Shown piece after piece: positions 1 through 5,095 of a DNA stretch of 5,196 bases (positions within the stretch are counted from its first letter, which is position 1; each line of letters begins with the position of its first letter). A program made the position numbers and the translations under genes. This DNA comes from Actinomycetes bacterium (GTDB taxonomy: Bacteria; Actinomycetota; Actinomycetes; Propionibacteriales; Propionibacteriaceae): positions 1 to 5,196 of the forward strand of contig JAEZZG010000005.1 of assembly GCA_023442485.1 (NCBI GenBank), in the 5' to 3' direction. The notes below the pieces were generated by a model. The model searched no databases, was not told the origin of the DNA, and was given only the letters and a program-made list of their open reading frames with translations.

Positions 1-681
1 GTCAGGGGCGTTGGTGACGACGACGGCGACCACCCGGTCGAAGTCAACGTCGAAAACTTCCTGGCCGACGCGATCCCCAGCGGCCTTGATCGGGATCGGC
101 AGGCGATGCGGGGGCAGTGCGTCAATGTCGTAGTAGATGTCGTGCATCCCGCGCAGATCCTGGGACTGCCATTCGTTGACCTCGAGGATGATCTTCTTGG
201 CTTCGCGCAGGTAGACGCGGTTGTTGCCGACGGACGACGACGGAACCAGCTTGCCGTCAGGGGTGATCTCAGTCGCTTCGATCAAGGCGACGTCGATGGG
301 GCCGAGGAACCCTTGGCGAATCTGTCCGGCCAGGTGAGACAGGTGAATGTCGGAGTAGAGGCCGTCGCCGGAGTTGATCGACTTACGCATCGCCGGGTCG
401 GACTGGTAGGGGGTGCGGAAGCCGACTCCGCCAGCCTCGGCGATTGCGCCGTCAAGCTCTGGAGCGGTCGAGGCACCGGTGAACATGTTGACCTTGAAGG
501 TTTCGCCACGCTCGGTAGCTTCGCGGATGCGCTTGGCCAAGGCGACGGGGATTTCCTTGCAGTAACCGGAGCCGGTGAAACCAGAGAACCCGATCGTGTC
601 GCCGGGGTTGATCAGTGCAGCGGCCTCGTCGGCAGACATGATTTTGCTGCGGAATCTCTCGTCGCGAATGCGTTCAGACAT
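1..681 (-). CDS. Acetyl-CoA hydrolase/succinate CoA-transferase (Cat1/AarC-type), N-terminal part, cut by window edge
   Basis: This gene encodes the first 227 residues of a cytoplasmic CoA-transferase of the acetyl-CoA hydrolase/transferase family, which moves CoA between succinate and acetate or propionate. What is seen: an N-terminal NPGDTIGFSGFTGSGYCKEIP segment at about residues 25-45, a KVNMFTGAST strand near 63-72, the YSDIHLSHLAGQ stretch at 109-120, and VGNNRVYLREAKKIILEVNE at 151-170. All are typical of Cat1 and AarC. The family is about 500 residues long, so more than half is missing. The catalytic glutamate and GxGN CoA-binding motif lie beyond the edge and cannot be checked. The ATG at 679-681 is preceded by a strong AAGGAGG on the minus strand (+ strand 686-692), which fixes the start. 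In propionic fermenters this enzyme links succinyl-CoA to propionate release; in others it runs with acetate. The substrate pair cannot be read from the sequence. Family call strong, exact substrate open. Confidence 0.9.
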   Translation of the reverse strand, partial: MSERIRDERFRSKIMSADEAAALINPGDTIGFSGFTGSGYCKEIPVALAKRIREATERGETFKVNMFTGASTAPELDGAIAEAGGVGFRTPYQSDPAMRKSINSGDGLYSDIHLSHLAGQIRQGFLGPIDVALIEATEITPDGKLVPSSSVGNNRVYLREAKKIILEVNEWQSQDLRGMHDIYYDIDALPPHRLPIPIKAAGDRVGQEVFDVDFDRVVAVVVTNAPD

Positions 682-693
682 CGCTCCTCCTTC

Positions 694-713
694 TGACGTG
701 TTGTCACGCGTCA
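694..713 (-). promoter_or_regulatory. Imperfect 20-bp dyad directly upstream of the CoA-transferase ribosome-binding site
   Basis: The arms TGACGTGT (694-701) and ACGCGTCA (706-713) pair at seven of eight positions around a 4-bp centre. The dyad ends one base before the AAGGAGG of the CoA-transferase, so it is either a repressor site or an mRNA hairpin affecting translation. An overlapping alternative dyad, TGAC-N5-GTCA (694-706), resembles the operator half-sites found near the sugar porter but has an odd-length centre. Confidence 0.35.
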
Positions 714-729
714 TTGTCGTCGTTTAGGT

Positions 730-752
730 GCCACTGCAGACGCGCCAGTGGC
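730..752. repeat. Inverted repeat GCCACTG/CAGTGGC in the CoA-transferase upstream region
   Basis: Two perfect 7-bp arms (730-736 and 746-752) flank a 9-bp centre (737-745). It lies about 50-70 bp upstream of the CoA-transferase start, within the likely promoter or leader. It could be a protein-binding dyad or a leader hairpin; the sequence does not say which. Confidence 0.4.
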
Positions 753-790
753 GGTCAAAACTGTCAGGATCAATCTGTGTGATCTTCCGG

Positions 791-815
791 ACGGATTAGC
801 CCGGGCACGGATTAG
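791..815. repeat. Tandem 9-bp direct repeat ACGGATTAG
   Basis: ACGGATTAG occurs at 791-799 and again at 807-815, 16 bp apart start to start, with a GCCCGGGC palindrome (799-806) between them. Same-orientation repeats about one and a half helical turns apart upstream of a gene can be activator or response-regulator sites. They lie 110-135 bp upstream of the CoA-transferase start. No known regulator is recognised from the motif. Confidence 0.45.
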
Positions 816-954
816 AGTCTACCTAACCCAGGTCGGAACGCAGTGTTAGCGGTATTAAATGCTAAGGGCGGGGCAATCACGCGGTGGCGGCTAGTTTTTG
901 CCCGATCAAGGGTAAATCGTGCCTCGATAGGGGAGTTGGTCGGTCGCGAACCCT

Positions 955-1006
955 CCAGGTGGGTCTTGGCGCGCCCGGTGCCGCAGCGCCGAGACGGTGA
1001 ACCTGG
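955..1006 (-). terminator. Long hairpin downstream of the lacI-type gene, possible terminator without U-tract
   Basis: About 40 bases after the repressor stop, arms 963-972 and 986-995 form a 10-position stem with one imperfect pair (967/991) around a 13-base loop. An outer 6-bp stem (CCAGGT 955-960 with ACCTGG 1001-1006) closes it across an internal loop. The position suits the end of the lacI transcript, but no run of U follows on the minus strand, so it may only protect the 3' end. The imperfect pair is G-U on the plus strand but A-C on the minus strand, a mild argument against the minus-strand reading. Confidence 0.4.
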
Positions 1007-1047
1007 CGCGGAGCTTTCAGTGAACCTTCAGAGGTCGTGTCGACGGG

Positions 1048-2079
1048 TCAAGGTGTGGGATCGGCTGGGCGTACCTCTCCTGAGCCTCGGGCAATGATGG
1101 TGACGGGAATCTCGATCAACTCGGGCGCAGAATCGAGTCGTCCGTCGATGCGTGCGAAGAGGCGACGGGCCGCGAGGGTGCCCATGCGGGCTACGTCTTG
1201 GGCGACGACGGTCAACGGGGTGCAGAAAAGATCGGCGTAGTCGATGTCGTCGAAGCCGATGACGGCGATTTTGTCGTTGAGGTTTTCGGCCTGAAGGAAT
1301 CTCATGGTCTCGGCGGCGAGGTTGTTGCGGGCGGCAAAAACCGCAGTCACGGGCGAGTCGCCGTGGATTAGCGTGGTGAGTTGGGACCTGAATTTCACCA
1401 GGTCGCGGACGCTGTCGAGGCAGTATGAATCGACGGTTTCGAGCCCGTGTTCGCGGAGTGCGTCGCGGTATCCTCGGAGTCGATCTTGGGCGGTTTGGAT
1501 GACGGAGAGGTCGCCTGCAAACCCGATGCGGCGATGTCCGTGGTCGATCAGGTGGGTGATGGCTGCCTTGGCTCCGGCGTAGTTTTCGCTGACGACGGCG
1601 TCGCCGAGGAGTGGGGTAGGGATGCGGTCGATGAAGACGACAGGGATTGTTGCGGCAACACCGCGCAGCCATTCCTGGTCGGGGCCGGTGGAGGCGATGA
1701 TTAAACCGTCGATTTGGCGTTGCATCAACCGCTGGACGTAGTCCTTCTCTCTGGTCACGATGTCTTCGCTGCTGACGGCGAGCACCATCACGTCGTGTTC
1801 GTTGGCGACGGCTTCGATCGCGGAGTGAACCACCGAGTCGAACTCATTGGCCACAGACGAAATCACTAACCCGATCGATTGGGTCCGCCGATCGGCCCGA
1901 CGCAGCGAGCGCGCCGAGAGATCGGCGCGGTAGCCGAGTTCGAGACATGCCTGTTTGACGTTGGCGGCGGTTTCTTCCTTGACCCCGTATTCGTTGTTGA
2001 TGACGCGAGAGACGGTTTTGACGCTAACCCCGGCCCTGGCGGCTACCTCTTTGATGGTCACTTGATGTCGCCGAATCAT
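1048..2079 (-). CDS. LacI/GalR-family transcriptional repressor of the divergent sugar operon
   Basis: This is a DNA-binding repressor of 343 residues, a normal LacI-family length. Residues 7-27 form the helix-turn-helix (VTIKEVAARAGVSVKTVSRVI), followed by the INNEYGV turn and the hinge around LSARSLRRA (54-62), whose leucine enters the minor groove in this family. The rest is a periplasmic-binding-protein-like effector domain: SIGLVISSVANEF at 68-80, DGLIIAS at 124-130, GHRRIGFAGD at 181-190, FAARNNLAAE at 248-257 and IAVIGFDDIDYADL at 271-284. The specificity positions equivalent to Tyr17-Gln18-Arg22 of LacI read Val-Lys-Arg. It diverges from the porter-kinase operon and probably represses it, and perhaps itself, through the dyads at 2163-2222. 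The ATG at 2079 was chosen because the helix-turn-helix follows directly. An ATG further upstream would lie inside an operator. GTG at 2061 is an alternative. No good Shine-Dalgarno precedes any of these starts. Confidence 0.93.
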   Translation of the reverse strand: MIRRHQVTIKEVAARAGVSVKTVSRVINNEYGVKEETAANVKQACLELGYRADLSARSLRRADRRTQSIGLVISSVANEFDSVVHSAIEAVANEHDVMVLAVSSEDIVTREKDYVQRLMQRQIDGLIIASTGPDQEWLRGVAATIPVVFIDRIPTPLLGDAVVSENYAGAKAAITHLIDHGHRRIGFAGDLSVIQTAQDRLRGYRDALREHGLETVDSYCLDSVRDLVKFRSQLTTLIHGDSPVTAVFAARNNLAAETMRFLQAENLNDKIAVIGFDDIDYADLFCTPLTVVAQDVARMGTLAARRLFARIDGRLDSAPELIEIPVTIIARGSGEVRPADPTP

Positions 2080-2162
2080 GGCTCTAAGTATGCCGTGAAA
2101 TGGCCCCTTCCCCGGATTCGACGTCCTGGGCGAGGGAACCGGAATCTCTTCCCACAAGCCTA

Positions 2163-2178
2163 TTGACAACGTTGACAA
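2163..2178. promoter_or_regulatory. LacI-family operator candidate O1
   Basis: TTGACAACGTTGACAA is a 16-bp dyad with 7 of 8 symmetric pairs and a central CpG, the hallmark of LacI-family operators. It covers the -35 box of the porter promoter. Its half-sites TTGACAAC and TTGTCAAC recur in O2 and O3. Confidence 0.65.
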
Positions 2179-2192
2179 TCATCATCTAGATT
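2163..2192 (+). promoter_or_regulatory. Sigma70-like promoter of the sugar porter-kinase operon
   Basis: A perfect TTGACA (-35) at 2163-2168 is followed after 18 bp by TAGATT (-10, 4 of 6 consensus bases, keeping the first T, the A and the last T) at 2187-2192. The predicted transcription start is near 2199, giving a leader of about 100 bases. The -35 lies within one LacI-type dyad and the start site within the next, the layout expected of a repressed promoter. Confidence 0.55.
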
Positions 2193-2193
2193 C

Positions 2194-2209
2194 ATGACAA
2201 CGATGTCAG
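2194..2209. promoter_or_regulatory. LacI-family operator candidate O2
   Basis: ATGACAACGATGTCAG contains a 14-bp dyad (2195-2208) with 6 of 7 symmetric pairs and a central CpG. Its centre is 31 bp, about three helical turns, from O1, and it covers the predicted transcription start. Half-sites are ATGACAAC and CTGACATC. Confidence 0.55.
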
Positions 2210-2222
2210 ATAACGTTGTCTG
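2207..2222. promoter_or_regulatory. LacI-family operator candidate O3
   Basis: CAGATAACGTTGTCTG is a 16-bp dyad with 7 of 8 symmetric pairs and the same AAC|GTT core as O1. It overlaps the end of O2, with centres 13 bp apart, so O2 and O3 may be alternatives rather than occupied together. Its centre is 44 bp from O1. Confidence 0.6.
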
Positions 2223-2300
2223 ACGATGTTTCACACAAAATCACGCGTTCTTTCTTCTAGTCGCAGTAGCGCTCACCATTTACCCGCGAGAGGAAACATC

Positions 2301-3689
2301 ATGAGTGAACCACATGTAACCGCAGCGAAAGCTAGTTCACTGGTCAAGCGCAGCGCCGTCGTCGCTGCTCTGGGTGGGTTGATTTTCGGCTTCGACACGG
2401 CCGTCATTTCAGGTACCACCACTGCCCTCGAACGTCAGTTCCACCTGTCTACCTCCAGCCTGGGGTTCACGGTAGCTATCGCCACCATCGGCACCATCCT
2501 CGGTGCCCTGGTCGCCGGCAAACTCGCCGATCGCCTCGGCAGGCGCACCGTGCTCTTCATCATCGGCGGTCTCTACATCCTCGGGGCCCTCGGAACCGGT
2601 TTGGCCCCCACCCATCTGATCTTGGTGATCTTCCGATTCGTCGGTGGCATCGGCGTGGGGATGTCGTCTGTGGTGGCACCGATCTATACCGCCGAGATTT
2701 CACCCGCCGCCGTGCGCGGGCGACTCGTCGGCCTGGTGCAGTTCAACATCGTCCTAGGCATCTTGGTCGCCTACGCCTCCAACGCCGTGATTCGTAAAAT
2801 CTTCGACGACGACGTGGCGTGGCGCTGGATGCTCGGCGTCATGTTCGTCCCCGCCTTGGTTTTCGTGATCTTGTTGGCTACAGTCCCGGAGACCCCGCGC
2901 TGGCTCCTCGACAAGGGCCGCGATGACGAAGCCCTCAAGGTTAGCCGGGCCCTGTGCAGTTCTGACGAAGAATCCGACAACCAGATCGCCGAGATTCGCA
3001 AGCAGATCGCAGACGACGCCGCCACCAAGGGAGCCAAGATTCCCTTCTTCACGAGGCGTTACCGCAAGGTCATCCTGATGGCCTTCATGATCGCCATGTT
3101 CAACCAACTCTCCGGCATCAACGCGATCCTCTACTACGCCCCCGTCGTGATGCAGCAGGCCGGTGCGTCCGAAGACAGCTCCTATCTGATGTCTATCGCA
3201 GTTGGGTTCATGAACCTGATCGCCACCATGATCGCTCTCACCGTCATCGACCGCCTTGGCCGTCGCCAGTTGATGATCATCGGCTCGATCGGCTACCTGA
3301 TTAGCCTCGGCTTCCTCACCGGAATCATGTTCTTCTACGAGGGCAACTTCAACTCCACCTCGTCGGTGCTCGTCCTGATCGGTCTGCTGGTCTTCATCGC
3401 CGCCCACGCCTTCGGTCAAGGCTCGGTCATCTGGGTGTTCATCTCCGAGATCTTCCCCAACCGCGTCCGTGGCCGTGGCCAATCCCTCGGCTCGATGACC
3501 CACTGGCTCTTCGCCGCCCTGACGACGTACGCCTTCCCGCCTGTGATTGAGAAACTCGGCGGCGGCACGGCCTTCCTCTTCTTCCTGCTGTTCATGTGCG
3601 GACAGCTCTTCTGGGTGCTGAAGGTGATGCCCGAGACGAAGGGAATCCCGCTAGAAGAGATGGAGTCCGAGCTAGGTCTGAAAGACTAA
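2301..3689 (+). CDS. Sugar porter of the major facilitator superfamily (hexose, probably fructose, importer)
   Basis: This encodes a 462-residue inner-membrane sugar transporter with the expected 12 helices, related to XylE, GalP and Glf and probably a proton symporter or facilitator. Family signatures in order are GFDTAVISG in TM1 (30-38), GKLADRLGRR (73-82), RFVGGIGVG in TM4 (112-120), EISPAAVRGR (132-141), PETPRWLL (196-203), FNQLSGINAILYYAP in TM7 (267-281), IDRLGRR (316-322), SEIFPNRVRGR (382-392) and the C-terminal PETKGIPLEEME (444-455). The TM7 sugar-binding motif has Asn-Gln where XylE and GalP have Gln-Gln. The ATG at 2301 is preceded by GAGAGGA (2288-2294) at 6-base spacing. An in-frame ATG at 2226 adjoins the operators and has no ribosome-binding site. 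The gene leads a two-gene operon with the kinase, under the divergent LacI-type repressor. Substrate is inferred from the kinase and not proven. Confidence 0.93.
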   Translation: MSEPHVTAAKASSLVKRSAVVAALGGLIFGFDTAVISGTTTALERQFHLSTSSLGFTVAIATIGTILGALVAGKLADRLGRRTVLFIIGGLYILGALGTGLAPTHLILVIFRFVGGIGVGMSSVVAPIYTAEISPAAVRGRLVGLVQFNIVLGILVAYASNAVIRKIFDDDVAWRWMLGVMFVPALVFVILLATVPETPRWLLDKGRDDEALKVSRALCSSDEESDNQIAEIRKQIADDAATKGAKIPFFTRRYRKVILMAFMIAMFNQLSGINAILYYAPVVMQQAGASEDSSYLMSIAVGFMNLIATMIALTVIDRLGRRQLMIIGSIGYLISLGFLTGIMFFYEGNFNSTSSVLVLIGLLVFIAAHAFGQGSVIWVFISEIFPNRVRGRGQSLGSMTHWLFAALTTYAFPPVIEKLGGGTAFLFFLLFMCGQLFWVLKVMPETKGIPLEEMESELGLKD

Positions 3690-3718
3690 TCAACCAGAAA
3701 GGCAAGAAAGGATTCATG

Positions 3719-4675
3719 ATGGCAAACGACATTCATCCTGTCTTGTGTCTGGGTGAAGCCCTCGTTGATGTGGTCAAGCGTGGGGGAGAGATCTCTGAAC
3801 ACGTCGGCGGTAGCTTGCTCAACGTCGCCTGTGTCATATCGCGCCTCGGCTTTCGTTCCGCCATCGCCGCCTGGTGGGGCAAGGACAAATACGGGCAGAT
3901 GATTAGCGACTACGCCTATGACCACGGTGTCGAAATCATTGAAGGTTGTGACGGTGCCGAACGCACCACCATCGCCTACGCAACCTTGGACGATGAAGGC
4001 CGGGCTAGGTATGAGTTCGATCTGCTCTGGGACGTCCCTAAACTGCCACCGGCTGACGAACTAACCCATCTCCACGTCGGCTCCATCGGCGCGACCCTGC
4101 AACCAGGGGCCCGCAAGGTCGTGCAGGCCGTCAAGCAGATGGCGATTAGAGGGACGGTCTCTTATGACCCCAACGCGCGTCCGGCGATCATGGGTTCCCC
4201 GGAGGAAGTGCGCGGGCAGATCGAGGCGATCATCGCGCTGAGTGACCTGGTGAAGGCGTCTGATGAAGATATTGAATGGCTGTATCCGAACACCCCCGTC
4301 GAGGAGGTCATGCGGCGCTGGAAGCAGCTCGGTGCGGCGATGATCGTGGCCACGCGAGGCCCGTGGGGTGCCTACGTCATGCTCCACGACGAGCGGGACA
4401 TGCTCGCGATTGATCCGCTCAACGTCGACGTCGTGGACACGGTCGGCGCGGGTGACTCATTCATGGGTGGGCTCATTGCTGGTTTGCTGGATGCTCGACT
4501 CCTAGGCGGGGCGGAAGCGAAACGGGCGTTGCGTAAAGCGCGCTGGGCCGATGTTCAATCTGCCCTGCATCGGGCAGTGGTGACCTCTGGGTTGACGGTC
4601 AGTCACGCCGGGGCTTACGCCCCAACAGCCTGTGATGTAGCTGAAGTTATATCTGCCAATTCGCAGTTGCAGTGA
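3719..4675 (+). CDS. PfkB-family carbohydrate kinase, fructokinase-like
   Basis: This is a cytoplasmic ATP-dependent sugar kinase of the ribokinase/PfkB family, 318 residues, a normal length. The N-terminal CLGEALVDVV (10-19) and the GGSLLNVA signature (30-37) form the sugar site; most fructokinases have GGSPLNVA, so the proline is replaced here. YEFDLLWDVP (98-107) closely matches the YEFDL-W lid typical of actinobacterial fructokinases. YDPNARP (149-155) and the C-terminal DTVGAGDSF (240-248), which carries the anion hole and the catalytic Asp246, are intact. The likely reaction is fructose to fructose 6-phosphate; another ketose or hexose is possible. It lies 29 bp after the porter stop and is surely co-transcribed. 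AAAGGA (3707-3712) is 6 bases from the ATG at 3719 and only 3 from the adjacent ATG at 3716, so 3719 is favoured. Family certain, fructose likely. Confidence 0.92.
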   Translation: MANDIHPVLCLGEALVDVVKRGGEISEHVGGSLLNVACVISRLGFRSAIAAWWGKDKYGQMISDYAYDHGVEIIEGCDGAERTTIAYATLDDEGRARYEFDLLWDVPKLPPADELTHLHVGSIGATLQPGARKVVQAVKQMAIRGTVSYDPNARPAIMGSPEEVRGQIEAIIALSDLVKASDEDIEWLYPNTPVEEVMRRWKQLGAAMIVATRGPWGAYVMLHDERDMLAIDPLNVDVVDTVGAGDSFMGGLIAGLLDARLLGGAEAKRALRKARWADVQSALHRAVVTSGLTVSHAGAYAPTACDVAEVISANSQLQ

Positions 4676-4711
4676 GGTTGATTTGACGCCGATCTGAACC
4701 GGCGGCAACGC

Positions 4712-4740
4712 AGTGAGCGGGGTAGCGAGCCCCGCTCACT
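4712..4740 (+). terminator. Intrinsic terminator of the porter-kinase operon
   Basis: A perfect 11-bp GC-rich stem (AGTGAGCGGGG 4712-4722 with CCCCGCTCACT 4730-4740) encloses a 7-base loop, 37 bases after the kinase stop. The following TTGCACTTT (4740-4748) is only moderately T-rich. Because the stem is symmetric and neither side has a strong T-run, it may act weakly in both directions or rely partly on Rho. Confidence 0.75.
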
Positions 4741-4770
4741 TGCACTTTAAACTTCAAGCACAACACCTCT

Positions 4771-4854
4771 GATTTGGTGCGAAGCCTAGTTTTTCACGCG
4801 TGAGATGGGCCCAAATCGCGGTGAAACAGCACCCCGGGAGGTGCTGGGCTAGGC
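4771..4854 (+). ncRNA. Candidate structured RNA: closed three-way junction with possible pseudoknot
   Basis: By hand pairing, P1 is 4784-4791 with 4847-4854 (six Watson-Crick pairs GCCTAG/CTAGGC plus two G-U). P2 is TTTCAC plus GCG (4792-4800) with CGC, a bulged G, and GTGAAA (4817-4826). P3 is CAGCACC (4827-4833) with GGTGCTG (4840-4846), loop CCGGGA. All three stems abut with no unpaired junction bases. ATTTGG (4772-4777) could also pair with CCAAAT (4811-4816) in the P2 loop, making a pseudoknot. The two G-U pairs would be A-C on the other strand, favouring the plus strand. No protein-coding signal competes. It matches no RNA family I recognise, and its promoter is not evident; it could be a riboswitch-like element, a small RNA, or part of the operon's 3' end. 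Confidence 0.35.
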
Positions 4855-4874
4855 GGTAGCGCGTCGGCTGAGTC

Positions 4875-4907
4875 GGGGTGGGGCGGTGAAGAAAGTGGGG
4901 GGAAGGG
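4875..4907 (+). other. G-rich tract with quadruplex-compatible spacing
   Basis: Four G-runs of lengths 4, 4, 6 and 3 (4875-4878, 4880-4883, 4897-4902, 4905-4907) are separated by 1, 13 and 2 bases. The long middle loop makes a stable quadruplex uncertain. The tract lies about 60-90 bp upstream of the promoter at 4967. Confidence 0.35.
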
Positions 4908-4909
4908 CG

Positions 4910-4946
4910 TTGCCGGCGCGGGGATTTGGCTAGGCAACACCGGCAA
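4910..4946. repeat. Inverted repeat TTGCCGG/CCGGCAA upstream of the leader promoter
   Basis: Perfect 7-bp arms (4910-4916 and 4940-4946) flank 23 bp. An overlapping alternative pairs GTTGCC (4909-4914) with GGCAAC (4933-4938), so the left arm has two competing partners. It ends 20 bp before the -35 box at 4967 and could be a regulator site for that promoter. Confidence 0.35.
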
Positions 4947-4966
4947 AAATTGATGCGAAATTGAAG

Positions 4967-4995
4967 TTGACAACCATTGGGGGCTTGTGTAGCTT
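4967..4995 (+). promoter_or_regulatory. Sigma70-like promoter for the leader and the gene at the right edge
   Basis: A perfect TTGACA (-35) at 4967-4972 is followed after 17 bp by TAGCTT (-10) at 4990-4995, which fits the loose TAnnnT pattern common in actinobacteria but matches only three consensus bases. The predicted start near 5002 is the base of a hairpin, giving a leader of about 190 bases before the presumed gene start at 5195. Confidence 0.5.
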
Positions 4996-5003
4996 GATGG
5001 AAC

Positions 5004-5028
5004 GCATTGGAGGGGGGAAAGCCAATGC
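5004..5028 (+). promoter_or_regulatory. 5' leader hairpin enclosing the upstream ORF's start codon and ribosome-binding site
   Basis: GCATTGG (5004-5010) pairs perfectly with CCAATGC (5022-5028). The 11-base loop AGGGGGGAAAG carries the Shine-Dalgarno of the short ORF, and its ATG (5025-5027) is in the 3' arm. The stem starts at the predicted 5' end of the transcript, so it could both protect the RNA and limit translation of the upstream ORF. Confidence 0.5.
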
Positions 5029-5066
5029 TTAGCGAGAACAACATAAATTCTCATTCCTTGCTGTGA
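5025..5066 (+). CDS. Short upstream ORF, candidate leader peptide (13 aa)
   Basis: The ATG at 5025 is 7 bases after a G-rich ribosome-binding site (GGAGGGGGG, 5009-5017) and opens a 13-codon frame encoding MLSENNINSHSLL, ending with TGA at 5064-5066. It holds three serines and three asparagines, with no run of a single amino acid that would name a sensed metabolite. Its position, about 20 bases after the predicted transcript start, 128 bases before the presumed main gene and among hairpins, is what a regulatory leader peptide looks like. There is no similarity-based support; a chance ATG after a G-rich tract is the alternative. Confidence 0.4.
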   Translation: MLSENNINSHSLL

Positions 5067-5095
5067 TTGAGTTTTGTGTAACGCAGTGACTCGCT

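Larger units (their letters stand above)
682..1047. other. Intergenic region between the lacI-type gene and the CoA-transferase gene
   Basis: This 366-bp stretch separates two minus-strand genes and holds no convincing gene. From right to left (direction of transcription) it contains a long hairpin just after the repressor stop (955-1006), a short inverted repeat TTAGC/GCTAA around an AT-rich centre (846-865), a tandem ACGGATTAG repeat (791-815), a 7-bp inverted repeat (730-752), an imperfect 20-bp dyad (694-713), and the ribosome-binding site of the CoA-transferase (686-692). I could not find a convincing pair of -35 and -10 boxes for the CoA-transferase, although its promoter must lie here unless the gene is read through from lacI. 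Confidence 0.6.

Noticed and set aside
106..696. 196-residue open frame opposite the CoA-transferase
   Set aside because: The minus-strand protein matches a known family with a strong ribosome-binding site; this frame is its shadow, common in high-GC DNA.
843..1097. Possible 84-residue plus-strand gene starting at GTG 843
   Set aside because: It has no ribosome-binding site, an arginine-rich unconvincing composition, and overlaps the end of the repressor gene and the hairpin at 955-1006.
2080..2178. Upstream ATG at 2178 extending the LacI-type protein by 33 residues
   Set aside because: The extension would start inside operator O1, and LacI-family proteins begin directly at the helix-turn-helix.
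2226..2300. Upstream ATG at 2226 extending the sugar porter by 25 residues
   Set aside because: It adjoins operator O3 and lacks a ribosome-binding site; ATG 2301 has GAGAGGA at good spacing.
2754..3503. 249-residue minus-strand open frame opposite the sugar porter
   Set aside because: The translation is rich in His, Glu, Asp and Gly with no domain, and arises from the codon bias of the porter gene.
4754..5054. Minus-strand open frames of 86-96 residues in the right intergenic region
   Set aside because: They are proline- and serine-rich with no domain or ribosome-binding site, and run through hairpins and a promoter.
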